64,000 bases of DNA from Eubacteriales bacterium (lineage in GTDB: Bacteria > Bacillota > Clostridia > Oscillospirales > Butyricicoccaceae), in the NCBI GenBank assembly GCA_030539335.1, contig JAUNSG010000001.1, positions 62,001 through 126,000 on the forward strand. Direction: 5' to 3'. The notes beneath the pieces are model-generated. The model was not told the DNA's origin and did no database searches. It was given only the letters and a program-made list of their open reading frames with translations. How positions within the stretch are numbered: position 1 is the first letter of the stretch; every line of letters starts with the position of its first letter. Made by a program: the position numbers and the translations under genes. Below are positions 38,087 through 49,132 of the stretch, in pieces.

Positions 38087-38371
38087 TTACTCGACCACGC
38101 GCGGAACGCTGACGCCGCCGCATTCCACGACGGGTGCGTTTTTCAGAATCTCTTCGCTCGGATAGGACGGAATCTCCACGTCCTCACGCAGCGCATTCTT
38201 GCGCTCGGTATCAATCACATCCGTGATGTCGCCCAGATCAAGCTCCTGAAGCTGATCGACCATCGCGACGATCCCCTGCATATCTTCCGCCAGCTTGTCA
38301 AAGCCTTCCCCATGTGGGTCGAGTCTTGCCAGACCGGCAATGTATGCAATGTCCTGTGTGGTAATTGCCAT
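38087..38371 (-). CDS. gatC: Asp-tRNA(Asn)/Glu-tRNA(Gln) amidotransferase subunit C
   Basis: 94 residues, typical for GatC, which wraps around and stabilises GatA. Conserved features are IAYIAGLARLD near the N-terminus and RKNALREDVEIPSYP toward the C-terminus. It starts 18 bases after the ligA stop, so ligA and gatCAB are probably co-transcribed. Confidence 0.95.
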   Translation of the reverse strand: MAITTQDIAYIAGLARLDPHGEGFDKLAEDMQGIVAMVDQLQELDLGDITDVIDTERKNALREDVEIPSYPSEEILKNAPVVECGGVSVPRVVE

Positions 38372-38389
38372 TACCCTACTCCTCCTCTG

Positions 38390-40504
<2,115 letters not shown>

Positions 40505-41146
40505 TTACGGCTCACAATACACCGCCGGGACCTCTCCGACAAGAATCATCTCTGTGAGCGGATACGTATTCTCAATGACAACCGATCGGCTGCACCAGAG
40601 CGCATGGAGATTGACCTCCGCCCGCACCAGCAACGTCATGCCGTATTTGGTCTGATTCACACCGGAATCCGTAAAGTCCGACTGGATGCTCGCGGATACC
40701 ATGCCCAGTCCGACAACACCAAATGGCAGCTCCGGCCCGGCGCCGGCAAAATACTGCGGGTCGAGCAGGGTTCCCAGTGGGACAGCCAGCCGTTCCTCCT
40801 CCAGCTTATTGAGCTCCTCGTAGGTGTTTTCTACCGCCGCTGACCGGACGCACTCTGCCGCTACCGAATCCGTCATCAGCGCGGCAGCCGATCCATCCGA
40901 CAGGGTTGCCAGCGAGGAAATCGCCGCTCCGTTCTCTGAAATCGCCTCCGAAACCGCCTGCTCCATCGCAATGGTTGCCTTGTACTGAATCAGATTCTCT
41001 GCATATTCGGCCAGTCCCGGACGCAATGTGCGGAAAAATACCGCCAGAAAAACCAGAACTGCAGCCAGGAGCATGATAAGAAAAAGCGGCAGCCCCGTAA
41101 CCCGCGCGCCTCTTCGCCAGTATCGATATTTGTGCGGACGTCTCAT
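40505..41146 (-). CDS. yunB: Sporulation protein YunB
   Basis: 213 residues from ATG 41146 (GCGGGGATGCT upstream). One N-terminal membrane anchor (about 18-40, LPLFLIMLLAAVLVFLAVFF), then an extracytoplasmic domain with the family pattern NTYEELNKLEEERLAVPLGT and VEVNLHALW-like residues. YunB is a sporulation protein under mother-cell control in Bacillus; its presence supports a spore-forming host. It precedes ligA by about 80 bases and follows a strong terminator, so it starts its own transcript. Confidence 0.85.
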   Translation of the reverse strand: MRRPHKYRYWRRGARVTGLPLFLIMLLAAVLVFLAVFFRTLRPGLAEYAENLIQYKATIAMEQAVSEAISENGAAISSLATLSDGSAAALMTDSVAAECVRSAAVENTYEELNKLEEERLAVPLGTLLDPQYFAGAGPELPFGVVGLGMVSASIQSDFTDSGVNQTKYGMTLLVRAEVNLHALWCSRSVVIENTYPLTEMILVGEVPAVYCEP

Positions 41147-41225
41147 AGCATCCCCGCCTTTCTTCCTGCATCGTATGCACGAAACAATTGGCGGGTGAAA
41201 GACGACAAAAAGGGGCAAAAAAGGC

Positions 41226-41256
41226 AAAAAGGAGCATCTGAAAATTCAGATGCTCC
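41226..41256 (-). terminator. Terminator of the cmk-plsC-ispH operon
   Basis: On the - strand GGAGCATCTGA pairs with TCAGATGCTCC around a 4-base loop, followed by TTTTTGCC. It lies 40 bases after the ispH/S1 stop. Confidence 0.9.
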
Positions 41257-41295
41257 TTTGCATAACTCGTATACGTTTGTCTCGGAAATTAAGAA

Positions 41296-43233
41296 TTACT
41301 CCTCATCCTGCAGCAGGGCACGGATGGAAAGGGAAACCTTCTTCTTCTCGGAGTCGATGTCGATGATCTTTGCCTCGACCTCCTGACCGATCTGCAGAAC
41401 CTCATCCGGCTTTGCAATGCGGCGGTCAGCGATCTGGGAAATGTGGATCAGGCCATCTACGCCCGGGATGATCTCCGCAAATGCGCCGAACGGCATGAAC
41501 TTCAGGATGCGAACGGTAGCAACGTCGTCAATCTCGTAGTTGGTGGAGAATACGTTCCACGGATTGTCCTCCGGACGCTTGTAGCCCAGAGAAATCTTCT
41601 TGTTCTCACGATCCAGGCCGATCACGTAAACATTGACGGTATCGCCAACATTGACAACCTCGGACGGATGCTTAATGCGGCCCCAGGACAGCTCCGAAAT
41701 GTGGATCATGCCGTCAACGCCGCCGATGTCAACGAATGCACCGTAGGAAGTCAGGGACTTCACCGTACCGGTGTACTCCTTGCCAACCTCGATCTCGTTC
41801 CAAACCTTCTCTGCAGCAGCGCGGCGCTCTTCCTGTGCAACGGCACGGATCGAACCAACAACGCGCTTTCTCTGACGGTTGATCTCCGTGATGCGGAAAC
41901 GTGCAACCGTGCCAACCAACTGGCTCAGCGGCTGGCCCTTCGGAATACCGGTCTGGCTTGCCGGGATGAAGACACGAACGCCGAATGCATTTGCAACAAC
42001 GCCGCCCTTGTTCTCCTCATTGACCTTGCCTTCTACAACGGTCTTCTCTTCCTTAGCAGCCTCGATGGACTCCCAGCCCTTCATCTGATCAACGCGCTTC
42101 TTGGACAGAACAACAGTACCCTCTGCATCGTTCACGCGGACAACAACAACTTCAATCTCGTCACCCGGCTGAATGCTGTTGATGTCGAAGGACGGATCGT
42201 CGGACAGCTCATGCTGCGGGATGTAGGCAGCATGCTTGACGCCCAGATCAACCTGAACTTCATTCTGTGCAATCTGCAGAACGGTACCGGTTACCTTATC
42301 TCCTGTATTTAAAGTCTTGAAGCTTTCCTCAAGCATTGCAGCGAAATCCTCGCTGCCGGTTTCAATTCTGGTTTCTTCGCTCATAGTGTTTTTGACCTCC
42401 TTAATAATCCACGCCGGTGTGGACGCGCCTGCTGTAATTCCGATAAACGGTTGCTCCATGTCTTCCGTCTCGTCTCCCGAAAGTTCTGTGGCATCTTCGA
42501 TGTAAAGCACGTGATCGCATAGCGACCTGCTGATTTCATACAGACGCTTTGTGTTAGAGCTCTTCCTGTCACCAATCACAATCATGATGTCCGACTTGCC
42601 GGCGAGCAGACGAGCCTCTGCCTGACGCTCATCCGTGGCATAACATATTGTATCAAATATTTTGACGTTTGTACACTCTTTTTTTATAATTTCTATACAA
42701 AAATCCCATAATTTTCGATTTATTGTGGTTTGAGCAACCACACTGATCGGTTTTTCCCGTAAAATCCGCGCTTCTTCCGTGTCTGCATGCAACACCTGTT
42801 GAAGTTCTTCGAGTGACTGCACACAGCTCGACTGCCTGCACCAGCCGCGAATCCCGATGACCTCCGGGTGATTCCGCGAGCCGATCACAATCACATGACG
42901 GCCATCCTCGCTCTCCGTCCGCGCGATCTGATGGATCTTGTTGACAAATGGACAGGTCGCATCGATCACGCGACAGCCCTTCTCCTCCAGCTCACAATAG
43001 ATGCTCTCCGGCACGCCATGCGCCCGGATCAGTACATCCGAACCGTCCGGAATATTCTCCACGGAATCCGCCTTTTTCACGCCGAGTTTCTTCAGGCGCT
43101 CGACCTCATAGGTGTTGTGGATGATATCCCCCAGCGCCCAGATTCCGCCATTTTCCGCGCACGCCCGTTCCGCGGTCTCAACCGCCCGGCGCACGCCGAA
43201 ACAGAAGCCGGCTGTCTTTGCCACCTCAACCAT
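41296..43233 (-). CDS. ispH: IspH-ribosomal protein S1 fusion
   Basis: 645 residues. The N-terminal part (1-280) is 4-hydroxy-3-methylbut-2-enyl diphosphate reductase, the last step of the MEP isoprenoid pathway; the 4Fe-4S cysteines are C11 (AGFCFGV), C94 (ATCPFV) and C197 (DTICYAT). The C-terminal part (about 305-645) holds four S1 RNA-binding repeats, the third with [20 protein letters not shown]. This fusion is a known feature of many Clostridia and Negativicutes. The S1 part likely acts in translation. The start overlaps the plsC stop by eight bases, so translation is coupled. Confidence 0.95.
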   Translation of the reverse strand: MVEVAKTAGFCFGVRRAVETAERACAENGGIWALGDIIHNTYEVERLKKLGVKKADSVENIPDGSDVLIRAHGVPESIYCELEEKGCRVIDATCPFVNKIHQIARTESEDGRHVIVIGSRNHPEVIGIRGWCRQSSCVQSLEELQQVLHADTEEARILREKPISVVAQTTINRKLWDFCIEIIKKECTNVKIFDTICYATDERQAEARLLAGKSDIMIVIGDRKSSNTKRLYEISRSLCDHVLYIEDATELSGDETEDMEQPFIGITAGASTPAWIIKEVKNTMSEETRIETGSEDFAAMLEESFKTLNTGDKVTGTVLQIAQNEVQVDLGVKHAAYIPQHELSDDPSFDINSIQPGDEIEVVVVRVNDAEGTVVLSKKRVDQMKGWESIEAAKEEKTVVEGKVNEENKGGVVANAFGVRVFIPASQTGIPKGQPLSQLVGTVARFRITEINRQRKRVVGSIRAVAQEERRAAAEKVWNEIEVGKEYTGTVKSLTSYGAFVDIGGVDGMIHISELSWGRIKHPSEVVNVGDTVNVYVIGLDRENKKISLGYKRPEDNPWNVFSTNYEIDDVATVRILKFMPFGAFAEIIPGVDGLIHISQIADRRIAKPDEVLQIGQEVEAKIIDIDSEKKKVSLSIRALLQDEE

Positions 43234-43822
43234 TTGGGATTGTCTCCTTTAATGCATAAATTCGACGCATGATCTCATCCGCCAGCGCCTGATATCCCTC
43301 TTTGCTGCGGGTCGGCTCCGGCGTAAACGGCTTGCCAATGACCACATATACCTTGGAGCGGAACTTCTTATCCTCCGAAATATAGATGGGAAGAATCGGC
43401 GCCTTTGTCTTGAGTGCAATGCGCGCTGCGCCCAGCTTGACCGGGTCACCGTCCTTGTGATGTGTCGTGCCCTCTGGGAAGATCAGCAGCTTTTTACCGT
43501 CCTTGACCGCCTGGAGCGCCGTACGGATCGCGACGATATCCATGTTTTCCCGGTCAACCGGAAAGGCGCCGAGCGCCGCAATCAATGGGGCGAGCGGTTT
43601 GATCTGGAACAGTTCCTTTTTCCCCATCGCGACCAGGGGATGCTTATTGCCCATCGCCGTCGCGACCAGCACCGGATCGGCCCATTGAGTGTGATTGGCG
43701 CAAACCACACAGCCGCCCTCCGGAATATTCTCTCGTCCGATGATATGATAGTCATATTTCAAATGGTCGTACACCGAGACGACCGGAATGGCTATGTACT
43801 GAAACCAACGCTGATACTTCAT
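43226..43822 (-). CDS. plsC: 1-acyl-sn-glycerol-3-phosphate acyltransferase
   Basis: 198 residues. Makes phosphatidic acid at the membrane. The catalytic NHTQWAD (H44-x4-D49) and the phosphate-binding FPEGTTHHKDG motif are present, with the substrate motif VFPVDREN-like AFPVDRENMD between. Its ATG overlaps the cmk stop (ATGA). The cmk-plsC-ispH/S1 order is common in Clostridia. Confidence 0.93.
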   Translation of the reverse strand: MKYQRWFQYIAIPVVSVYDHLKYDYHIIGRENIPEGGCVVCANHTQWADPVLVATAMGNKHPLVAMGKKELFQIKPLAPLIAALGAFPVDRENMDIVAIRTALQAVKDGKKLLIFPEGTTHHKDGDPVKLGAARIALKTKAPILPIYISEDKKFRSKVYVVIGKPFTPEPTRSKEGYQALADEIMRRIYALKETIPNG

Positions 43823-44505
43823 CTTTCTTCCTCCACCGCGGCTCGAATCTGCTGCAAGACCGCGTCAATCGACTGCTCCAGGGTGAGTTCACTGGTGTCC
43901 ACCAAAACGGCATCCTCCGCCTGTCTGAGCGGCGCTGCCGCACGCTCCGAGTCCTGCTTGTCACGCTGGATCATGTCGGACAAAACCGCTTCATACGTGA
44001 CATCCTCGCCCTTCTCCTGCAGCTCCAGCAGGCGGCGCTTGGCACGCGCTTCCGTACTCGCTGTCAGGAAAATCTTCACTCTCGCATCCGGCAAAATCAC
44101 CGTGCCGATATCACGGCCATCCATGATAACACTGGTCGTGCGCGCCAGATTGCGCTGTGTATCCAGCAAAAAGGCACGAACCTCCGGAATCGCCGAGACA
44201 AAAGACGCATACATGGACATCTCCGGTGTGCGGATCAGGGATGACACATCCTCCCCGTTCAGCAGTACATGCTGCACCCCGGCATCGTCATACGCCAGTC
44301 CAATCGTTACGTTCTCATCCAGCATCGGCAGTACCTTTTCCGGCTCGCCGATCGAAATTCCCCGGCGCGATACCGCAAGTCCGATCGTGCGGTACATCGC
44401 CCCGGTATCGACATAGACAAAGCCCATTGCCTTTGCCGCTGCACGGGCAATCGTGCTCTTTCCGGCACCGGATGGGCCGTCAATTGCCACTGCAATATGA
44501 TTCAT
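43819..44505 (-). CDS. cmk: Cytidylate kinase
   Basis: 228 residues from ATG 44505 (GGAGGAAG upstream). Phosphorylates CMP and dCMP. P-loop GPSGAGKS at 10-17, the YVDTGAMYRTIG nucleotide-binding region, and the lid/Arg motif MDGRDIGTVILPDA. Length and motifs are normal. Confidence 0.96.
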   Translation of the reverse strand: MNHIAVAIDGPSGAGKSTIARAAAKAMGFVYVDTGAMYRTIGLAVSRRGISIGEPEKVLPMLDENVTIGLAYDDAGVQHVLLNGEDVSSLIRTPEMSMYASFVSAIPEVRAFLLDTQRNLARTTSVIMDGRDIGTVILPDARVKIFLTASTEARAKRRLLELQEKGEDVTYEAVLSDMIQRDKQDSERAAAPLRQAEDAVLVDTSELTLEQSIDAVLQQIRAAVEEER

Positions 44506-44531
44506 AATCACGCTTCCTCCCATATTATTTG

Positions 44532-44936
44532 TTATACAACACGGTGCCCCAGACCGATGGCCACTTCATTCAAATTGAGCATGCCGATGCTGAAATAGAC
44601 CGCAACACTGACGTGATGATCCGCGCGGGCAATGCCGATCTTTCCACCGACATTCAGGCCGACCGCCTTGGTCATAAGCTGACTCACCGCCTCACGGGCA
44701 GCGCCGGCTACCGCGCCTTCTTCCCCTTTTTCCGCATCAATCAGGCCCTCGCGTTTCGCGGCAACCACCGCGCGTTCAATGATCTTATTGATCGAAGAGA
44801 TAAAATCTCCGCCAAAATTCACCGCAGCCGCAGCAATGCCGCGGTCATGCATCTCCGCCTTGACCGCGCTTTCCTCTTCAAAATTTCCTGTCACCGCAAC
44901 GCGAACCGCTGCTGTCGCAACATCCCTGCTGTCCAT
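44532..44936 (-). CDS. HutP family protein
   Basis: 134 residues from ATG 44936, which follows ACAGGAGAACAT; an earlier ATG at 44963 overlaps the previous stop (TAATG) but has a weaker site. In Bacillus HutP is an RNA-binding antiterminator of the histidine-utilisation operon. The family core GDFISSINKIIERAVVAAKR and RADHHVSVAVYFSIGMLNLN is intact. No hut genes are nearby; clostridial homologues beside cmk probably have another role. Confidence 0.85.
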   Translation of the reverse strand: MDSRDVATAAVRVAVTGNFEEESAVKAEMHDRGIAAAAVNFGGDFISSINKIIERAVVAAKREGLIDAEKGEEGAVAGAAREAVSQLMTKAVGLNVGGKIGIARADHHVSVAVYFSIGMLNLNEVAIGLGHRVV

Positions 44937-44962
44937 ATGTTCTCCTGTCCGTAAATTTTCCA

Positions 44963-46225
44963 TTATTCCTCATCTGTCGCCGCGTGAAGACCCGCCAGAT
45001 AGCCGGTCGACCACGCAATCTGCAAATTAAAGCCGCCGGTATATGCATCGACATCCAGCAGTTCCCCGGCAAAATACAAGCCAGCTGCCTTTTTGGACTG
45101 CATGGTCTTGGGGGAAACCTGCTTGACGGAAACACCGCCTGAGGTGACAATCGCTTCCTCAATCGGCCGCATCCCCGTGATCTCCAGCGGGAACTGCTTG
45201 ATGACTGTCACCAGCCGTGACCGCTGTTTCTTTGTAATGCTGTTCACCTTTGTGTGCGGGTCAATGCCCGAATGCGCCACCACAATCGGGATCATCTTGC
45301 GGGGCAGAAGCGCAGAAAGCGCATTGCGGAAGTCCGCATTCTGCTTTTCCGCAAAGTCTGACAGGAGCCGCTTGTCCAGTGTCGGACGGTCCAGCGCCGG
45401 CTTGAGATCGATCTCGGCCCGGTAACTGGCTTTGTCCCATCGACGCATATGCGCCGACGCACTGAGCACCAGCGGGCCGGAAATACCAAAATGCGTAAAC
45501 AGCATTTCGCCAAACCCTTCGTGCAGCTTTTTGTTGTTTTCAAAGATGGTCAATGTGACATTTTTCAGGGACAGCCCCTGCATCCGCGGGCAGTCTGTCC
45601 CACGGCAGGTGAGCGGAATCAGCGACGGCCGCAGCGGCGTCACGGTGTGTCCAGTCTCCTCCGCAAACCGATACCCGTCTCCGGTCGAACCGGTCAGCGG
45701 ATAGGATTTTCCGCCCGTCGCCACAATGACACGCGATGCGCGATAGGTGCGGGATTCCGTGCGGACACCGCACACTGCGCCGTTCTCGTCCTGCTCTATG
45801 CCGGTGACCGTCGCGTGCTTGAGTACAACGCCTGCACGATGGATGGCGCGATACAAAGCATCGACGATGTCAACCGAGCGGTCAGACTGCGGGAATACCC
45901 GGTTTCCGCGTTCGGTCTTGAGCGGCACCCCCAATGTCTCAAAGAAATCCATCGTATCCTGCACGCTGAACGCATCGAGTGCACTGTACAAAAAGCGTGG
46001 ATTCTGCGGTACATTGGATAAAAACGTATCCCGGTCACAGTTATTTGTCACATTGCACCGGCCCTTACCGGTAATCATGATCTTGCGGCCGATTTTTTCC
46101 TTGCTCTCAAACAGCAGCACCTGCGCGCCCGCCTGTGCTGCCGTATATGCCGCCAATAATCCGGCTGCGCCGGCGCCAATCACCGCAACCGTCACACCAG
46201 AATTATTCGTTGTCGAGTTTTTCAT
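44963..46225 (-). CDS. HI0933/BaiN-type flavoprotein, NAD(P)/FAD-dependent oxidoreductase
   Basis: 420 residues from ATG 46225, overlapping the rpiR end by 23 bases; the ribosome binding site is weak. The FAD-binding dinucleotide fold is VIGAGAAGLLAAYTAAQAG, followed by ESKEKIGRKIMITGKGRCNVTNN, a family signature. The C-terminal GGVSVKQVSPKTMQSKKAAG and GELLDVDAYTGGFNLQIAWS complete the flavin site. In some clostridia a relative (BaiN) reduces bile-acid intermediates, but the general family function is unsettled, so no substrate is assigned. Confidence 0.88.
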   Translation of the reverse strand: MKNSTTNNSGVTVAVIGAGAAGLLAAYTAAQAGAQVLLFESKEKIGRKIMITGKGRCNVTNNCDRDTFLSNVPQNPRFLYSALDAFSVQDTMDFFETLGVPLKTERGNRVFPQSDRSVDIVDALYRAIHRAGVVLKHATVTGIEQDENGAVCGVRTESRTYRASRVIVATGGKSYPLTGSTGDGYRFAEETGHTVTPLRPSLIPLTCRGTDCPRMQGLSLKNVTLTIFENNKKLHEGFGEMLFTHFGISGPLVLSASAHMRRWDKASYRAEIDLKPALDRPTLDKRLLSDFAEKQNADFRNALSALLPRKMIPIVVAHSGIDPHTKVNSITKKQRSRLVTVIKQFPLEITGMRPIEEAIVTSGGVSVKQVSPKTMQSKKAAGLYFAGELLDVDAYTGGFNLQIAWSTGYLAGLHAATDEE

Positions 46226-47066
46226 AGACCTGATATTCATCCCAAATGGTTTCCAGCTTGTTGAAGATATTGCTGACCTCGTCCTTCTTGCGCATACCGA
46301 GGGCAACAATCAGCGCATTGATGACGCTCAACGGCGCCACCAGCGAATCCACAAACGATGCCATATCGCTCTTGGCAATCAGGGTATAATGCGCCGCCTG
46401 GCTCAGCGGGGACAGACGGCTGTCCGTCAGTGCAATCGCCGTCGCTCCGGAATCGCGTGCGTATTCGAGCGCCTTCAGCGTGCGCCGCGAATACCGCGGG
46501 AAACTAATGCCCAAAACCACATCGCCCTTCCCGACACGCAGGATCTGCTCAAATGCCTCACTGGCACTCGTGGTATGTACCAGACGGACATTGTCAAACA
46601 TCAAATTGAAATAGAAGCCGATAAAACTGGACAGCGCATAAGACGAACGCACACCCAGAATATAAATATGCTTTGCCTTCAGAATCTCTTCGACAACCGT
46701 GTTAAAGGTCTCCTGATCCAGTTCGTCCAGCGTCAGGCGGATCTTTTCGATATCCGAATTGAGCACCGCGCGCAGGACATCCCGGTTGCCCATGCGGTCG
46801 TTGGTGACCTCCATGCGCTGTACCGCGGTCAGCTTGTTGCGGATCATCTCCTGCAATGCCTTCTGTAAGTGCGGGTAGCCGCCGTAACCCAGTTCGGTCG
46901 CAAAACGAACCACCGTCGATTCGCTGACACCGACGGTAGCACCCAGCTTGCTTGCCGTCATAAAGGCGGCCTTATCGTAGTGCTCAATAATATACCGTGC
47001 GATCAATCGCTGTCCCTTCGAAAATTCAGACATTCCACTCTGAATTTTGCTCATCAAGTCGCTCAT
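46203..47066 (-). CDS. RpiR/MurR family transcriptional regulator
   Basis: 287 residues. N-terminal helix-turn-helix (about 1-77, ASKLGATVGVSESTVVRFATE) and C-terminal SIS sugar-phosphate-binding domain (about 120-250, YILGVRSSYALSSF and ISFPRYSRRTLKALEYARDSG). Members respond to phosphosugars. It is the first gene of a run with the oxidoreductase, hutP, cmk, plsC and ispH/S1, but which of them it controls cannot be told from the sequence. Confidence 0.92.
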   Translation of the reverse strand: MSDLMSKIQSGMSEFSKGQRLIARYIIEHYDKAAFMTASKLGATVGVSESTVVRFATELGYGGYPHLQKALQEMIRNKLTAVQRMEVTNDRMGNRDVLRAVLNSDIEKIRLTLDELDQETFNTVVEEILKAKHIYILGVRSSYALSSFIGFYFNLMFDNVRLVHTTSASEAFEQILRVGKGDVVLGISFPRYSRRTLKALEYARDSGATAIALTDSRLSPLSQAAHYTLIAKSDMASFVDSLVAPLSVINALIVALGMRKKDEVSNIFNKLETIWDEYQVYEKLDNE

Positions 47067-47176
47067 TATTCAAAACCCCTTCAAGCGCGCATGCTTCTCC
47101 GTTCTATTTTTATTTTACCCACAAATAAGCAAAAATGCAAGAGGGGCAAGAAAAAATTGCAAAAATCTGCAAGAAT

Positions 47177-47890
47177 TCATTCATCTCCAGCCAGCAGCCG
47201 CAGCTCCTCCCCGGTCAGCTCCCGCCATTTCCCCGGTGCGAGGCCGGGATCGAGCGTCAGTCCGCCTTCCGCGACCCGTTTGAGCCGAATCACCCGCAGG
47301 CCGCACTGCGCACACATCCGGCGAATCTGGCGGTTCCGCCCCTCGTGGATGCCAATGGACAGCACCCAATCGCCGTTGTCCAGCCGGTTCCGTGTCTTCA
47401 CCTCCGCCGGACGGATGCGATAGCCCTCGATCACCATCGGCTGTGCCAGACGCGGAATGCCCCGCTCGTCGCCGCGCACCGTGACCTCATACCACTTCGT
47501 AATCTCATGGCGCGGATGGGTGAGCTGGTGGATCAGCTCGCCGTCATTGCTGAGCAGCAGCAGGCCTTCGGAATACTGATCCAGCCGCCCTACCGGCAAA
47601 ACCCGTACCGGACACTGCTGAACCAGATCGGCAACACTGCGCCGCCCCCTTTCATCGTGCATGGTTGTCACGACTCCTGCCGGTTTGTTCAGCATAATGG
47701 TCATCGTTCGTTCATGCCCGCCGATCCGTCTTCCGTCCACGATAATTTCATCGCACTCCGGGTCTGCCTTTTCGCCGAGCTGTGCTGTGCGCCCATTTAC
47801 TGTGACGCGCCCTTCCTCCAGCAAACGCTCCGCCGCCCGGCGTGAACAGATTCCCGCACCGGACAATATTTTTTGCAGCCTCTGCTCCAT
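47177..47890 (-). CDS. rluB: rRNA pseudouridine synthase, RluB/RsuA family
   Basis: 237 residues from ATG 47890 (AAAGGAGATACC upstream); the frame is open further, but that part lies under the divergent dacB gene. The N-terminal S4 domain (1-60, RLQKILSGAGICSRRAAERL) precedes the catalytic domain with GRLDQYSEGLLLLSNDG (catalytic D104) and HEGRNRQIRRMCA. Converts specific uridines of rRNA to pseudouridine. Only 62 bases separate it from dacB on the other strand. Confidence 0.92.
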   Translation of the reverse strand: MEQRLQKILSGAGICSRRAAERLLEEGRVTVNGRTAQLGEKADPECDEIIVDGRRIGGHERTMTIMLNKPAGVVTTMHDERGRRSVADLVQQCPVRVLPVGRLDQYSEGLLLLSNDGELIHQLTHPRHEITKWYEVTVRGDERGIPRLAQPMVIEGYRIRPAEVKTRNRLDNGDWVLSIGIHEGRNRQIRRMCAQCGLRVIRLKRVAEGGLTLDPGLAPGKWRELTGEELRLLAGDE

Positions 47891-47952
47891 GGTATCTCCT
47901 TTATGAATAACTCGTTTTCCTCCCGCGTAAAGTATCGCAAGGGGGATCCCGT

Positions 47953-49032
47953 ATGAAAAAATTTCTGTGTTTCCTGTTGTTTCTTCCGTGCCTGATCGTC
48001 TCTGCCGGCGCCTATTCGGCCGGAGCGTATGCCGTGCTGGATGCCGATACCGGAACGATTTTGGATTCTTCCAACGCAGACACACGCCTGCCGATGGCGA
48101 GCACGACAAAAATCATGACCGGGCTGCTTGCCGCCGAGGACAGCAATCCCAATCGCATGATCTCCGTCCCGGCCGAATGTGCGGGCATCGAAGGTTCGTC
48201 CATGTACCTGCAGGCGGGAGAGGTCATCTCCCTGCGCGATGTCCTGTACGGCCTGCTCCTGTGCTCCGGTAATGACGCCGCAGAGTGCATCGCATCGGTC
48301 TGCGGCGGACGGGAGGCCTTTGTCACCCGCATGAACCAGCGCGCCGCAGAACTGGGGCTTTCCAACACCCATTTTGACAATCCGAGCGGCCTGGACGGGG
48401 AAACGCACTATACGACTGCCACCGAGCTGGCACAGCTCACCGCCTATGCCCTGAAAAACCCGCTGTTTGCCGAGATTGTTTCCACCAAGGACTATACCTC
48501 CGGCACGCATTATATGCACAACCACAACAAGCTCCTGTCGATGTACAGCGACTGTATCGGTGTGAAAACCGGCTATACCCAGACGGCCGGACGCTGTCTG
48601 GTCTCCGCTGCATCCCGCGATGGGCACACCGTCATTGCCGTCACGCTGAACGACCGCGACGACTGGAACGACCACATCGCGATGCTGGACCGTGCGTTTT
48701 CCACCATGCACACCGAACAGATCGCGACACGCGGGCAGCATGCCATTACACTCCCCGTCCTCTCCGGGATGCAGTCGGAAGTTGCGCTTGTCTGTTCAGA
48801 TGACCTGTCCGCCTCCCTGCTGGGGGAACAATCCGCCGAGCTGGTTCTGTCACACCGCGGCATGCTCTACGCACCGTTTTCTGCCGGAACGGTCTGCGGC
48901 ACAGCTCAAGTCGTCGTAAACGGCTCGGTTGTCGATTCCTGTGCACTCATCACGCAGTCGGACGTCGCTTTGGACGAATCTCAGGAACGCCTCAGCCTGT
49001 GGGAACGCCTGCGACGGAAGCTGTTTTCGTAA
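47953..49032 (+). CDS. D-alanyl-D-alanine carboxypeptidase (class A, DacF-type)
   Basis: 359 residues, the only + strand protein gene in this block. Signal peptide at 1-21. The penicillin-binding motifs are all there: S50-T-T-K53, S105-G-N107 and K205-T-G207. Trims pentapeptide stems of peptidoglycan outside the membrane. A C-terminal domain (about 255-345) follows, without the usual amphipathic anchor being obvious. In clostridia, DacF relatives are often sporulation-linked. The ribosome binding site is AAGGGGGATCCCGT. Confidence 0.92.
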   Translation: MKKFLCFLLFLPCLIVSAGAYSAGAYAVLDADTGTILDSSNADTRLPMASTTKIMTGLLAAEDSNPNRMISVPAECAGIEGSSMYLQAGEVISLRDVLYGLLLCSGNDAAECIASVCGGREAFVTRMNQRAAELGLSNTHFDNPSGLDGETHYTTATELAQLTAYALKNPLFAEIVSTKDYTSGTHYMHNHNKLLSMYSDCIGVKTGYTQTAGRCLVSAASRDGHTVIAVTLNDRDDWNDHIAMLDRAFSTMHTEQIATRGQHAITLPVLSGMQSEVALVCSDDLSASLLGEQSAELVLSHRGMLYAPFSAGTVCGTAQVVVNGSVVDSCALITQSDVALDESQERLSLWERLRRKLFS

Positions 49033-49086
49033 TATCAGTATAGCATAAAACCCATCTCGAAGAAAGCGTGTGCCTTCTCCCGGATA

Positions 49087-49115
49087 AGAAAAGAGGACCA
49101 CCTTTGGTGATCCTC
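49087..49115 (-). terminator. Terminator of guaB
   Basis: On the - strand GAGGATCACC-AAA-GGTGGTCCTC followed by TTTTCTT, 17 bases after the guaB stop. It lies in the convergent gap with dacB. Confidence 0.88.
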
Positions 49116-49132
49116 CGCATTCTTTTGTTTGC

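Noticed and set aside
36057-38165. Long + strand open frame (702 codons) opposite gatA and gatB
   Set aside because: Spans two real genes and their gap on the other strand, and is rich in Arg and His, as expected of an antisense frame.
44532-44936. HutP as evidence of a histidine-utilisation operon
   Set aside because: No hutH, hutU, hutI or hutG genes nearby; the clostridial gene sits with cmk and probably has a different role.
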